DNA of 64,000 bases from an uncultured Bacteroides sp. (GTDB lineage: Bacteria > Bacteroidota > Bacteroidia > Cytophagales > Cyclobacteriaceae), in the NCBI GenBank assembly GCA_902168185.1, contig CABHOV010000029.1:1-64000 (forward strand), in the 5' to 3' direction. This document shows positions 10,489 to 21,197 of this stretch, piece after piece (positions within the stretch are counted from its first letter, which is position 1; every line of letters begins with the position of its first letter). Below the pieces are notes generated by a model, which was not told where the DNA came from, made no database searches, and saw nothing but the letters and a program-made list of their open reading frames with translations. The position numbers were made by a program, and so were the translations under genes.

Positions 10489-13400
10489 CTATTGGATCAG
10501 TGTGATGTCGCCTACCTTGGTTGTCCGTTGTCCGTTCGATAGCTTGATTACAAGTTTGTATACATATACACCTGCTGGCATCAGTCTGCCGTTTCGATCG
10601 TAACCATCCCATCCTTTGTTTTTATCTTCTGTTTCATAGATCAGATTACCCCACCGATCAAAAATCTCCATGGTATATTCTTCTGAACCTTTTACAATCG
10701 GCATAAACACATCATTAAAGGTTCCACTGCCCGGCACACCATTGCCACGGGTAGATCCGCTTACGTTTGGTGTAAATGCATTTGGTACTTTTAAAGAGCC
10801 TCCCTGCACGGCGTTGATCTCGTGTTGCGCGGTGTCATAGCATACCAGATTGCCGTCTAAAACGCCATCACCATCTATGTCCTTGTCACCGTTATCATAT
10901 CCTGCAACCAGCATAATGGTATATTTTCCTTCCAGCTCATATATATGTTTCGGCTCTGCATCAACGGAAGTCGTTCCATCGTCAAAGTCCCAGGTATATT
11001 GATTTGCTCCCGTAGAGAAGTTGAAGGTTTGAGCTTCCATATCAGGAATATATACTGTGGTCGGGCGTAATTCGAAGCTGGCCAAGGGCACATCGTATAC
11101 ATATATACCTCGCAGACTTGTTGTGTCTGATTGGCCGCTGGCAGTGTACTCAGCTTTCAGTGCGATAGAGTAGGAGCCAGGTCGTGAAACCCTGAATACC
11201 GGACTTCGTAATGCTGAGCTGTCGATCAGCGTGCTGGCACTATATAGTTGCCAATGGAATGTATCAGCACCGGGTGAAAGATTGGTTACCTCTATGTCAG
11301 CCGGAAAACAAGCTGCTAAAGGTGTTGCTGTGAAAGCGGCCTTTACTGTTGGCAGAAGAATTTTAATGCGTAATAGTTTTTTGCTATTGCACGATTCACC
11401 AGCATCGCGGGCCGCGATGTTTGTGGCGGTAAGCGTAACATCTTTGGTGCCGGCTGTATGATAGTCTACAGTATAGGGTCCAATACCATTGGCAGAAGAT
11501 GGTGTGGCTTTAATGTCATCAAAGTCCCAGATATACTCAAAGTCGTTGGCAACAGGCGTAGACGTATTGTTAAATGTAATCGTTGATACACCTGCTGTGA
11601 GTGGAGGCACGTTATCAGCGGTAAGGTCTGCTGAAATACCTCGGTAAACAACAACCTCTTTTCTATACTCACCTTTGCAACCTTCATCGTTAGTGGCTTC
11701 ATATACCACTTCGTACACGATCGGGTTTTGGGTAGTCTGGTTATTCATGACGTACGAAATTTCGTCCACCGGAGCGGCCGTTTCCTCCAGCCTGTCCGGT
11801 GTACCAGGGAGATGGTAATACCACGAACCATGATCAATACCTAAAGAAAGATCTTGAAACTTAACCGTCTGGCCACTGCAAAGCGAAGTGTCACCAGGCA
11901 ATACATTCAAGGCAATTAATGGATATATAGTGATCTCCTTGGCAGAAGGATCCGGTGAGCAGAGGAAGTTTGATGCTTTTAATTTTACATTATATACCGT
12001 GGAGCCTTCAGGAGAACCAGCCGCAAACCCCTGACGAATTGTGTGGTCGCCTGGTGAAAGCTCATCTGCCTGTATAACCGTTGAACTGTCGCTTGACCAG
12101 ATCCATTCGTATTTGACATCCGGTTCAACGTTCCACTTAAATTCAAAATCATTTCCAGGACACTGTCCATCTGCACCTACAATTGAAAAGTCAGTAGATA
12201 CATTAATGACATGGATTTCTTCGGGTTGAGGGTCTTCTGCCTTGCAACCATTGGCATCCGTGATATCAAAGAACGTATACTTAGTGTCTACCGTAGTTTC
12301 AGGAACTACAATGACATTGCTTTTTCCGCCTTCTTCATTGGCTACAATGTTTGTTCCATCGGTATAGCTATATATAATCGGAATTGCTCCGGATACAACG
12401 TTTAAAGTAATGCGTCCTGTTTTTCCATAGCATAAGTTTGAAGGACCAGATATTTGTACAGTAGGAGGAGAGTTGACAGTGATTTTAACCCACTCGCTTG
12501 CATCAGAGCCTTTTACTTCACAATATTTCCCTGTCCGTGTGGAAACACTCCAAACAAGTCTTCTGAAATATCGTGTCTCATTTAGTGCTGGCGGATCATA
12601 TACATTCACTGTACCACCTGCCGAAGCCGGGATTTGAATCCAGTCGTTACCATCAACGGATTGTTCCCACTGGTATTGATAATTTTCCACACCACCAAAT
12701 GGTGTCGATATTTCCTGGATCATCTCTGTGTCACTATCCTGTGGTGTATCGCTATAGCAGATAGACTGATCTACCCCGATAGAACCACCATTCAATGCCG
12801 GAGGATTTAATATCGTAGCTGACGTAGATCGGGAAGCACATCCATTTGCATCTTTAACTGCTATAGTATAGGTGCCTTTGCCAAGATCTGTAAACAGGAC
12901 ACTTTCCGTGCCTTGTAAGGTTGCTGGTGTATCAGATGAATTTATTTTCGATAGCGTGATTGTATAGGGTATAGCAGTTGTTGTAGTACCTCCGGTAAAT
13001 TTAACTTGCACTTCACCATCGGTTGCATCTTTACACGTGAGGTTGTACCCGGCATCATCTGTCGCTACTGCTACTGAGTTTATTTCTACAGGTGTTGGTT
13101 GATCAAGGGTGAGCATTTCTGTAGTAGCAAAACATCCGTTGCTATCTTTTACGCGTACGTTATAGGTTCCTACCGCAAGGTTTTGAAATATACCATCGTT
13201 ATCAGCATCCGGCTCGTTGGTTTGTATGATCCTGTATTCGGTGTAGGGTGTGGTACCACCACTGACAAGTGTTTCAATGGCTCCGTCTTTTGTTTGAAAG
13301 CAAGTGATCGCTTTCTTTAATTGTACTTGTGCAGTAAGAGCGGTTGGCTCAAATACATGTACAACAGAAGAAGCGCTGCATCCTTTCAGATCCTGAACAA

Positions 13401-16400
13401 CGATTGTATAGTCGCCTCCTGATAACGAGTTGAATGTATAGGTATCAGACGGTGCTCCGATCGGCAGCGCATTATTGATTTTATACGAATAGGACGGGGT
13501 CCCGTTTTTTACGAACACGGTGATCTCACCATTGTTCAAGCCGTTGCAAAACAAATCTGTTGCAGTGGCTTCAAAGGATACATTTGGATTAACGGTGTAT
13601 TCAACTGTGATAACTTTCTTACAGGTAGTCGGAGTATATTCCACTTCAACATATACTGGTACCTGGTGCTGCATGCTATAGGCACTCAAAGCTGCAGGAG
13701 GAATTATATCGGACGAAGCCAACGTTGCGCTTTTATACCATGTGATTTTTGTGTTCGCAGTACCTGCGTTGGATGTTATAGTCGACTCCAATGCTTTCAG
13801 GTCGGCAGTATACGTATTGCCTCCGGGTATATCCGAGCAAACCGTCTTTTCGATTTTAGTTGCTTCAGGTGAAGGATGAACTTTTACAGTGAAGATTTCT
13901 GCGGGACCTTCACAACTGCCCTCTGTAGTTGTATTGGTTCCAATTACCTCAAATGTTATAGTGCCATCCACAGTCTTTGCGTTCTGTATCAGCAGGTTTG
14001 ATATATCGCCCTGGCCTGTTGGAGTACCCGTTGTTATATAGCTGTCGGATGATTTAACCGACCAGCTGAAACTGGCATCCGGGTTGTTGGCAGACGAGAA
14101 TGCAACGTTTAGCAGATCGTCATTACAACTTTCAAAATCTGCTATCGGGTTGGTAATCGTTTTAGGATGGACAGTCACTTTTACCTGGCGTGTTACTCCG
14201 GCACAAGTCAGTTGTGTGCTGTAGGGACGGATGGTATATATAACCGTGCTATCGCTTCCATTGATGTTCTCCCACGTATGTGCTTTGATTGCATCTGCAT
14301 TATATTGGGTAGTTGCGTCCGGAGTTTGTATGGCCGTTAGTGCTGTGACGCCAGCAGGTACATATATACTTTCAATGATAAACTTGTCTGCCGGAAACGT
14401 ATTGGAAGCAGAAGCAAGTGTGACACCTGTTTCTACACCACTACAAAGAGTCTTATCAAGCGTTGGATGAAGCTGTGGCTCAGGCTTTATCGTAAGCGTT
14501 ATGATCTGCGCATCACCTGTACATTCTTTACCGGTAGCGCCTATACTTACAGGCACAACGGTATAATTAACCGGTAATGGCACCGCCTTAAGGTTTTGAA
14601 ACTGATCATTGCGGGCAGTGTCTGCAGCAACGTCTACGCCTTTCGTTGGTCCATTGATCGGGGTGATTTCTGTCGCGAAACTTGTATTGGTGATGTTATA
14701 CTTGTCAATGGAAACAGGGCTAGCAGGATCAACTTCAAATTTAAGTCCTGTAGCATAATCACTACAGACCTGCGCATCATTGTCCAGCATGATTGGACGC
14801 TTGTTTATTCTGACTGTATCCTGACTAGCCGGACTTACACATATAGAGTTACTTTCCTGTACGCTGATTATAATATCTTCACTTAAATAATTGACAAGTA
14901 TTTTATTGGTAGCCTGACCATCTGCAATGAAGGCACCTCCGACAGAATTATCGGAGAGCTTTCGGATCTCCCAGCTATAGGAAGAAGTAGGGTAGTTGTT
15001 TGGTGTTACGTTATAGCTGATCCCTTCACTGTTTTCACAGACTACTGTATCACCGTGAATCGTAGGTTTACCAGGTGTAGGAGAGACCAGGATTGGTTTT
15101 TTGATAACCGAACCACTGCAACCATTCAATTCAACCTGGACCTTGATGGTATCAGGTATAGCATTGACGCTTGCGTTTGGAAATTGAAGCAATACAAAAA
15201 AATCACTGGTGGTACCGCCACCAAAAACATTATATACTGCGGGTATATTCCAACGATACTTTACTCCACTGATCGGAGTTATCTGGTATATTTCAACAGC
15301 ATCACCCTGACATGCAGATTCTCTTCCGAAAATTTGGCTTGCCGTGGGTATATTTTTAATTGTTAATGTAAGCTCTGCATAATCTGCACAAGACGGTTTG
15401 TCACTGAACATTACGCGCGCGTAATATTTTGCAGTTCCGTTTATATCTACAGGTGATGTAATTTCAAAGGTATTATTCTGTGCATCGAATAGCGAAGGGT
15501 ACCAGTTAACAGTAACATTAGTTGCTCCACCCGTTACTTCATCTACATAGGTAGCATCACTAAGATCAATGTTTGAAACCTGATTACTTCCCGGAGTGTC
15601 CTCACAAAATGCAACGGTAGCATCTTTGGCAACGGGAAGAGCGCGAACATCTATGGTTACCGTTGCATCGTGCGTACATGACGAACCATTGTCGCGGATA
15701 CGTGCCAGGTATATTTGACCGGATGATATATTCGTTTGTTCGACTGAAGGATCACTCACAACCGTACCCGTTGGAGGTGTGCCACCTTTATACCAGGTTA
15801 TGGTGCGATTGGCAGCCGGCCATGTTGTAATGGTGTTCTCATAGTTTGTCAATAACAAATTTGCGACAACGGGTGCACCCGCAGGTGATATTTCACACTC
15901 TATTGCCGTATAGGAATTTGCGTCCGGGAGTTCAGCACGTGTCAATGTAACCGAAGATGGATCGGAAACGCAGTTGCCACTGGCACTGGTAACCGTCCAA
16001 GTTACAACGACACTGCTAGGCGCCACGGTTAGGCCACGCACCGTTGTTAATGGATTTGTGATGTCGTCGAATGTAACACCAGCTACTGCTGTTGTCCATA
16101 TACCTGTAGCACCATGTGCAGGCGATTCCGCATTCAGCTTTACAAAGCTTTCACAGATGTTCGGTATATCTGTTCCTGCATTTGCAACAGGTTTTCTATC
16201 TATCGCTATCGTTATTTCCTGTTCAACAGATGAGCATGAATTGGACGGATCTGGCGATGCCACCAGTTTCGCACGTATAGGCAACCCTTGATCATAATCT
16301 TCAATCGTGGGAGTATAGTTTGCTTCTATGGTAATTGAACCACTACCCGTAGCACTACTTGCTGAAACTGTACCATTTCCCGATACATTTTCCCAATGAC

Positions 16401-18960
16401 CACCGGTTGCACCTGCTGCTACTATACCTGTTAGTTTTATAGGAGCCAGATTATTAGGATCGAGACACACAGTTGAAATGTCTGGTGCGCTGGTAATCTC
16501 GGCAGGCTCATCAAAGGTAATTGTGACATCATCCGTTTTTTGAAAACACGCTGCGCCACCGCTCGTGATAGTCCATCGCAATGTATAGGCTCCGTATGAG
16601 TAAGGTGAACCTTGTAGCGTAAGGGGTGATTTGGCAGAAGCTTTATCGCTAATGGATATGGGACATCCCGCTCCAGTACAACCTGATGGACCACTCACAA
16701 TGCTCCAGCTACCTGTCCCTATAGAAGGAGAGTTTCCTTCCAGCGCTGTAGAAGGGCCGCATACTTGCTTGTCTGACCCTGCACTTGGATCCGTTGGGTT
16801 GGTTCCAAAGTCTATAACAACATCATCATAGCTTGAACACGAACCACTGTTTACTGTCCAGCGTAAAGTATAGGCACCAGCATTAGTAGCCGATACAGAT
16901 ATATAGGCATTGCGATCATTCTTTCCTGTGGTAAATACCGGTTCCGGTAAACCTGTGGGAACACTTCCTATATATGACCACGTACCTATTCCAGGGGAGG
17001 GGTCACTTGCTCCCATCGGAGAGGAGTCTAAGATTAGACCTGACAATTGACATACAAATTGATCAGTGCCTGCATTCGCGGGCAGACCAGGGTTTGTGGA
17101 CACTTCCACTTCTTCTTCTCCACTGACGGCCTCGTTACAGGGACCATTGTCGACAACTGCGCGGAACTTATATATACCGGGTGAAAGAACTCCCGGAGAT
17201 ATAGTTGTACCTGTTCCGAGAGAAGCATTTGTATTGAATGCGCCTCCGTTAAAGGACATTTCCCATCGTAAAACTGATCCGATGTTACCAGACAGCGTAA
17301 TGTTCCCAACCGGAGATGTCTGACAGACGTCCGGTGTTGGAGAGAGCGTACCTCCCACAGATGGATTATAGACTCTTATAGTATATGAACTTTCTTTAAA
17401 GCACGAAGGCGTGGCTGCATACTGTTTCCTGACTGAAATTTTTCTATCGACAAATAGTTGTCCTGCTGAGAAACTAACTTTAAAATTAAAGGTTGCAGAT
17501 GTAGCCGTACTTGATGCGACAGTTACACCAGACGATCCTGTCCAGGTATATTGCGTAGCACCACCAACGGGATAACTATCCAGTGGGGGCATAGTAACTG
17601 TAACTGTAGTTGGGCTACTAGCCGTACCGTTGCAAACTTCAGTAGGAATTGTACTGGTTGGATTAGGGAGCACGATTTCTTCACGAATCGTTCGTTTGAC
17701 AATTACCTTCGGACTCTCGCAATTAAGACCATTCGATATATTAGGTTGATAGCTTGCCCATACTTTATATACTCCAGGAGTTTTTTTATCGACCCAGTTT
17801 GGATGTGATGAGAGTGGAAGTGATGTAGATGTACCCGAGGTTATTAAAGTACCGGGAGAATCAGTAGCACCTGCAACGTTAGCGTACCAGTTTACAATAT
17901 AGGTTGCTGGTACACCTGAGATTGAAAAAGCATTCGGGGTATTATTATAGCAAACTGTTTGATCTGCCGCAGGTGTAGGCGCAGCCGGAGCACTCACCAC
18001 TACAATGGTCGCAGTTTTTTCAATCGGCGCGTTATCACCATTTACGAGATCACCATTTAAAGGCATCAGTGGTGATAACGGATCATTAGAATAGGGATTA
18101 CAAAAATTCCAATACCGCAGTGTGATCTGAAGTACATCGCCAACCTGCGGATAGCTGGCACCAAAACCACCCGGAGCTGTTATCGTAAGGGATGGCCTTT
18201 TATTATTGGCAATAACAGCCGAGCTAGACATATAATTTATACCACGTGTATCCTGGTAGTTGCTTAGCAGATCTACACCTGCGGCTCCTGTAACCGGTAT
18301 ACCGTCAACACTTAGATTAGGTATTTTTGAACCAGTGCTTCCTGTGTTATATACGATCTGTTGCCAGCGGTTTGCAATGTTTGGACTCTCCACGGCATCC
18401 GGGCCTGGAGGATGAACATAGCTTGCATTACAATTCCAGTTTGTGGCATCCTGAAACACAACGGATAAATCTACTCCAGCACACACCTGGTGTTCAGTGG
18501 TACCAGTAACCGGTGAGATTAATTGAACTTTACCTCCATTATGATCATCTGTTCTCCACGATGCAATGCGCTGCACTTGTCGCGTTATCGGGCAAAGTGA
18601 GCCTTTATACCGAATGGTCATCACCACTACAAATTCACAATCACTCTCCACTGGAAAAGTATGGGTGACATCAGCGCTATAGGATGTTTGTCCCTGTGCC
18701 TGGGCTATAGTTGAGTTTGTTCCGTCCCCCCAATCTATATATATACTGATGGTACCTGCAGGTACGGCTGTTAAGAAACCAACATTATAGGTAACACGAG
18801 CGTTTACCGGTGAGCAAAAGCCTGCTGGAAATTTGTTACTCCCCAACGATGAAACCGTAGGTAATCCAACGCATTGAGCTTTTGTTTCATGAATTCCGGT
18901 AAAGAAAATGAGCGCTAAGAAGAATAGATGAAAAAAATGAGCGCGTAAAGATCTAAGCAT
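10489..18960 (-). CDS. Giant SprB-like cell-surface adhesin (gliding / T9SS cargo)
   Basis: At 2823 residues this is the largest gene here. A signal peptide (about 1-28, ending ETKAQ) leads into a PKD-like domain (IDWGDGTNS), then a long series of Cys-containing Ig-like repeats of about 85-100 residues, often ending in Gly-Asp or Cys pairs. Near residues 1795-2060 there are three SprB-type repeats (LFCNGLNNGEI, ITCFQTKDGAI, LTCKDATDGEV, each closing with DLKGC/DSNGC/DANGC). Further PKD domains follow (WDFDDIKATPS, WDFDDGTTSVD) and the CHU_C terminal domain (PNAFTPN, MEIFDRWGNLIYET, GWDGYDRNG, PAGVYVYKL). SprB in Flavobacterium johnsoniae is the mobile gliding adhesin exported by the type IX system; the same role is inferred. 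The gene heads an operon with PorP/SprF and a propeller protein and has a TACCTTTG -7 element about 48 bases upstream. Confidence 0.93.
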   Translation of the reverse strand: MLRSLRAHFFHLFFLALIFFTGIHETKAQCVGLPTVSSLGSNKFPAGFCSPVNARVTYNVGFLTAVPAGTISIYIDWGDGTNSTIAQAQGQTSYSADVTHTFPVESDCEFVVVMTIRYKGSLCPITRQVQRIASWRTDDHNGGKVQLISPVTGTTEHQVCAGVDLSVVFQDATNWNCNASYVHPPGPDAVESPNIANRWQQIVYNTGSTGSKIPNLSVDGIPVTGAAGVDLLSNYQDTRGINYMSSSAVIANNKRPSLTITAPGGFGASYPQVGDVLQITLRYWNFCNPYSNDPLSPLMPLNGDLVNGDNAPIEKTATIVVVSAPAAPTPAADQTVCYNNTPNAFSISGVPATYIVNWYANVAGATDSPGTLITSGTSTSLPLSSHPNWVDKKTPGVYKVWASYQPNISNGLNCESPKVIVKRTIREEIVLPNPTSTIPTEVCNGTASSPTTVTVTMPPLDSYPVGGATQYTWTGSSGVTVASSTATSATFNFKVSFSAGQLFVDRKISVRKQYAATPSCFKESSYTIRVYNPSVGGTLSPTPDVCQTSPVGNITLSGNIGSVLRWEMSFNGGAFNTNASLGTGTTISPGVLSPGIYKFRAVVDNGPCNEAVSGEEEVEVSTNPGLPANAGTDQFVCQLSGLILDSSPMGASDPSPGIGTWSYIGSVPTGLPEPVFTTGKNDRNAYISVSATNAGAYTLRWTVNSGSCSSYDDVVIDFGTNPTDPSAGSDKQVCGPSTALEGNSPSIGTGSWSIVSGPSGCTGAGCPISISDKASAKSPLTLQGSPYSYGAYTLRWTITSGGAACFQKTDDVTITFDEPAEITSAPDISTVCLDPNNLAPIKLTGIVAAGATGGHWENVSGNGTVSASSATGSGSITIEANYTPTIEDYDQGLPIRAKLVASPDPSNSCSSVEQEITIAIDRKPVANAGTDIPNICESFVKLNAESPAHGATGIWTTAVAGVTFDDITNPLTTVRGLTVAPSSVVVTWTVTSASGNCVSDPSSVTLTRAELPDANSYTAIECEISPAGAPVVANLLLTNYENTITTWPAANRTITWYKGGTPPTGTVVSDPSVEQTNISSGQIYLARIRDNGSSCTHDATVTIDVRALPVAKDATVAFCEDTPGSNQVSNIDLSDATYVDEVTGGATNVTVNWYPSLFDAQNNTFEITSPVDINGTAKYYARVMFSDKPSCADYAELTLTIKNIPTASQIFGRESACQGDAVEIYQITPISGVKYRWNIPAVYNVFGGGTTSDFFVLLQFPNASVNAIPDTIKVQVELNGCSGSVIKKPILVSPTPGKPTIHGDTVVCENSEGISYNVTPNNYPTSSYSWEIRKLSDNSVGGAFIADGQATNKILVNYLSEDIIISVQESNSICVSPASQDTVRINKRPIMLDNDAQVCSDYATGLKFEVDPASPVSIDKYNITNTSFATEITPINGPTKGVDVAADTARNDQFQNLKAVPLPVNYTVVPVSIGATGKECTGDAQIITLTIKPEPQLHPTLDKTLCSGVETGVTLASASNTFPADKFIIESIYVPAGVTALTAIQTPDATTQYNADAIKAHTWENINGSDSTVIYTIRPYSTQLTCAGVTRQVKVTVHPKTITNPIADFESCNDDLLNVAFSSANNPDASFSWSVKSSDSYITTGTPTGQGDISNLLIQNAKTVDGTITFEVIGTNTTTEGSCEGPAEIFTVKVHPSPEATKIEKTVCSDIPGGNTYTADLKALESTITSNAGTANTKITWYKSATLASSDIIPPAALSAYSMQHQVPVYVEVEYTPTTCKKVITVEYTVNPNVSFEATATDLFCNGLNNGEITVFVKNGTPSYSYKINNALPIGAPSDTYTFNSLSGGDYTIVVQDLKGCSASSVVHVFEPTALTAQVQLKKAITCFQTKDGAIETLVSGGTTPYTEYRIIQTNEPDADNDGIFQNLAVGTYNVRVKDSNGCFATTEMLTLDQPTPVEINSVAVATDDAGYNLTCKDATDGEVQVKFTGGTTTTAIPYTITLSKINSSDTPATLQGTESVLFTDLGKGTYTIAVKDANGCASRSTSATILNPPALNGGSIGVDQSICYSDTPQDSDTEMIQEISTPFGGVENYQYQWEQSVDGNDWIQIPASAGGTVNVYDPPALNETRYFRRLVWSVSTRTGKYCEVKGSDASEWVKITVNSPPTVQISGPSNLCYGKTGRITLNVVSGAIPIIYSYTDGTNIVANEEGGKSNVIVVPETTVDTKYTFFDITDANGCKAEDPQPEEIHVINVSTDFSIVGADGQCPGNDFEFKWNVEPDVKYEWIWSSDSSTVIQADELSPGDHTIRQGFAAGSPEGSTVYNVKLKASNFLCSPDPSAKEITIYPLIALNVLPGDTSLCSGQTVKFQDLSLGIDHGSWYYHLPGTPDRLEETAAPVDEISYVMNNQTTQNPIVYEVVYEATNDEGCKGEYRKEVVVYRGISADLTADNVPPLTAGVSTITFNNTSTPVANDFEYIWDFDDIKATPSSANGIGPYTVDYHTAGTKDVTLTATNIAARDAGESCNSKKLLRIKILLPTVKAAFTATPLAACFPADIEVTNLSPGADTFHWQLYSASTLIDSSALRSPVFRVSRPGSYSIALKAEYTASGQSDTTSLRGIYVYDVPLASFELRPTTVYIPDMEAQTFNFSTGANQYTWDFDDGTTSVDAEPKHIYELEGKYTIMLVAGYDNGDKDIDGDGVLDGNLVCYDTAQHEINAVQGGSLKVPNAFTPNVSGSTRGNGVPGSGTFNDVFMPIVKGSEEYTMEIFDRWGNLIYETEDKNKGWDGYDRNGRLMPAGVYVYKLVIKLSNGQRTTKVGDITLIQ

Positions 18961-19436
18961 GCTTCAGTATTTAAAAAGTGTATTGACTTTACTAAATCTA
19001 CTAGCGACAAAGGTAGGATTTGATGAGTCACAAGATTTCGGTAATGGACGGAGATATATATCCGTATTAATACTGAGATGTGAGGTAATATACCGGGTGA
19101 ATTTTAAAAATTTAGTAGCAAGCGATTGATTTTTGTCACGTGTATTTTCTGTTATATACTTTTTTGAGTGACATAAAATTGATTTTTGATCTCCCAATTT
19201 ACAAGATCGTAATCCAGATGGCATGTAAGGTAAATGCGCTATAAGGTTATGACAATGTGTGAGCGAAGACACGGTGATAAAGTATAGTACGGATAGACAC
19301 ATCCGTAACTTTACGGACGCCTATCAAAGTATAAAAAGCGTTTCCTTATAGGTAAAGGCGCTTAAGATTGTGTTGATAATGATGAAGTACATTTGCTGGC
19401 ATATAGTTAATCGGATTGAGACTAACAAATTAGAAT
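18961..19436. other. Regulatory gap upstream of the adhesin operon
   Basis: About 475 bases without a convincing gene. It holds the predicted adhesin-operon promoter near 19008-19033. A minus-strand open frame at 18964-19302 has no family resemblance, overlaps this promoter and is rich in Ser/Lys/His, so I treat it as chance. Confidence 0.5.
19008..19033 (-). promoter_or_regulatory. Promoter for the giant adhesin operon
   Basis: Read on the minus strand, TTG (19033-19031) is followed after 15 bases by TACCTTTG (19015-19008). The -7 box matches TAnnTTTG exactly; the spacing is two bases shorter than usual. The predicted leader is about 40 bases. Confidence 0.45.
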
Positions 19437-19541
19437 ATGCAGTCTAACGGAAATTTTGATCGTGGAGACAGAGAAGTGATCTCTATGATGTTTGGTATAG
19501 GTATCGTTTTTCTGATTTTCCTTTTTCTGGTTTTTACTTAG
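19437..19541 (+). CDS. Putative 34-residue single-pass membrane micro-protein
   Basis: ATG at 19437 opens a 34-codon frame reading MQSNGNFDRGDREVISMM and then a hydrophobic segment (FGIGIVFLIFLFLVF), ending at TAG 19541. The polar, charged N-terminus followed by one clean helix of about 16 residues is typical of small membrane proteins. No family is recognised and no clear promoter is seen. The alternative is a chance open frame in an AT-rich gap. Confidence 0.4.
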   Translation: MQSNGNFDRGDREVISMMFGIGIVFLIFLFLVFT

Positions 19542-19723
19542 TCCGATTGGCCGCAGGTAAAAAGCTTGGATAAAAGACTACATAAGTATTTTGATTTAAA
19601 TCGTAGTCAACTTATAAGCTTTATAATAAAAGAGCGGAGTAGGTAGACTCAAATGCTTCATAAAGTACTGAGTGATGAAAATGGTTGACTAAAGATTGAA
19701 GTCAAGCGATAAACGTAAGTAAC

Positions 19724-19894
19724 ATGTCAACGCCAAAGAATCCAGACCGCCCTCCACGGGTTATTGTGATCAGAAAAATAACGGAGTATGAGGCAAAACT
19801 TCTCTTTACTGTATATAAGAGACATGCAGAGATTGTAGAGTCTATAGAAAGTGGCAGGGTGTGGAAGAGGAGTGATGTTACTGGTTTAGATTAA
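19724..19894 (+). CDS. Putative 56-residue basic small protein
   Basis: ATG at 19724 starts a 56-codon frame ending at TAA 19892-19894. The protein starts MSTPKNPDRPPRVIVIRKIT, then has a helix-like segment with alternating charge (EYEAKLLFTVYKRHAEIVE) and ends with RVWKRSDVTGLD. Codon choice resembles neighbouring genes, including ATA after a T-ending codon. It could be a small DNA- or RNA-binding protein, but nothing in the sequence proves it. It lies 79 bases before the SPOR-OmpA gene on the same strand. Confidence 0.45.
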   Translation: MSTPKNPDRPPRVIVIRKITEYEAKLLFTVYKRHAEIVESIESGRVWKRSDVTGLD

Positions 19895-19973
19895 TTTTTA
19901 TAGCATGATTTGACCGGAACGTGATAGTTATCATTGGTCCGTATTTATAAATGTAAAGTTCAGGAAAGTATAT

Positions 19974-21197
19974 ATGAAGTCTCTAAAATCTGCAATGATC
20001 CTGGTGATGGTTGCTGTGTTAAGAATTGAAGCTTTGTCGCAAGGTGAAACGGAACCTGATGTAATCAAAGATAATCGGTACTACGTTGTCGTGGGAGTTT
20101 TTGCAATTCACGACAATGCCACGAATTTTGTAAAGCAGGTAACGACTAAAAATGTTCAAGCGGGGTACGCATTGAATACCGAACGCGCCTGGTACTATGT
20201 ATATGCGTTGCAGACCATCGATCGTGATAAAGCAGTCCAGGAAGCTCAACGCCTGCGAACCGAAACGGATTTGTATGATACATGGGTGTATCATGGTTTG
20301 ATGCTGGATAGTAATATTGTTGCTAACAATGATGTTGTACAGAATGAAAATATAGCAAGTAAGAGTGTGAGCTCGGTAGAAGGTCCTCTTCGTGTAGAAC
20401 AAGATACAACCTCGCAAAAGAGCGCTTCAAGTGTCGTTGCTTTGCCAGCCGAGAATTTGCCGGTGCCGCATGAAAGCCAAAGTATAGATGAAAAAGATGG
20501 CAAACGTTTTTTCTTTCGCGTATTCCGTGCCAATGACGAAAAACTTATTGAGGGAGATGTGGATGCAATTGATACCGGTCATTCCCGTAAGATTGGTTCA
20601 TATAAAGCAAATACTTCGGTATTGTTATCTCCTAATGCGAACACAGGTGAGATCTCTTTTATATGTGACATCTTTGGCTATAGGAGGGTTCAGAACTCTC
20701 TTGATTTTAAAGATCCATTAGCAATGGACGGTATATCACAAGATGCTGCTAATAATATTGTAGTGCCTTTTGAAATGGTACGCCTGAAGAAGGGTGACAT
20801 AGCTGTGATGTATAATGTATATTTCTTTAAGGATGCAGCTGTGATGAGACCTGAATCGAATTATGAAGTGAACAGCCTGGTTGAAATGCTCAAAGAGAAT
20901 CCAAAGTATATGATAAAGATTCACGGGCATACTAATGGTGGTGCTTACGGCAAGATAGTCTTCATGGGAGATAGTAAGAGTTTTTTCTCATTGTCAGGTA
21001 CAAAAGATGGATTTGGCTCTGCGAAAGAATTATCAGAAGAACGTGCGAAAGTTATACGTGAATTCCTCATCGAAAGTGGAATTGAAAAGGAGCGTATGCA
21101 AATTAAAGCATGGGGCGGAAAAAAACCGGTGCATGACAAACGTAGTGCAAAGGCCCAGGAGAATGTTCGCGTAGAGATTGAAATTCTTGAAGATTGA
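19974..21197 (+). CDS. SPOR and OmpA-domain envelope protein
   Basis: A 407-residue exported protein with a signal peptide (about 1-22). An SPOR-like domain lies at about 33-105 (YYVVVGVFAIHDNATNFV, then AWYYVYALQTIDRDKAVQEA), a linker rich in Ser/Val/Asp at about 106-165, a middle beta region with a carboxypeptidase-regulatory look (ANDEKLIEGDVDAIDTG), and an OmpA C-terminal domain from about 280 (YFFKDAAVMRPESNYEVNSL, KIHGHTNGG, ELSEERAKVIREFL, ENVRVEIEI). SPOR and OmpA domains both bind peptidoglycan, so it probably ties the outer membrane to the wall. The OmpA domain carries GHTN where most members have GHTD, and an insertion of about 20 residues follows. Related SPOR/OmpA proteins are common in gliding Cytophagales. 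Confidence 0.85.
   Translation: MKSLKSAMILVMVAVLRIEALSQGETEPDVIKDNRYYVVVGVFAIHDNATNFVKQVTTKNVQAGYALNTERAWYYVYALQTIDRDKAVQEAQRLRTETDLYDTWVYHGLMLDSNIVANNDVVQNENIASKSVSSVEGPLRVEQDTTSQKSASSVVALPAENLPVPHESQSIDEKDGKRFFFRVFRANDEKLIEGDVDAIDTGHSRKIGSYKANTSVLLSPNANTGEISFICDIFGYRRVQNSLDFKDPLAMDGISQDAANNIVVPFEMVRLKKGDIAVMYNVYFFKDAAVMRPESNYEVNSLVEMLKENPKYMIKIHGHTNGGAYGKIVFMGDSKSFFSLSGTKDGFGSAKELSEERAKVIREFLIESGIEKERMQIKAWGGKKPVHDKRSAKAQENVRVEIEILED

Noticed and set aside
18964-19302. Minus-strand 112-residue frame before the giant adhesin gene
   Set aside because: No family resemblance, unusual composition, and it covers the predicted adhesin promoter; judged a chance frame.
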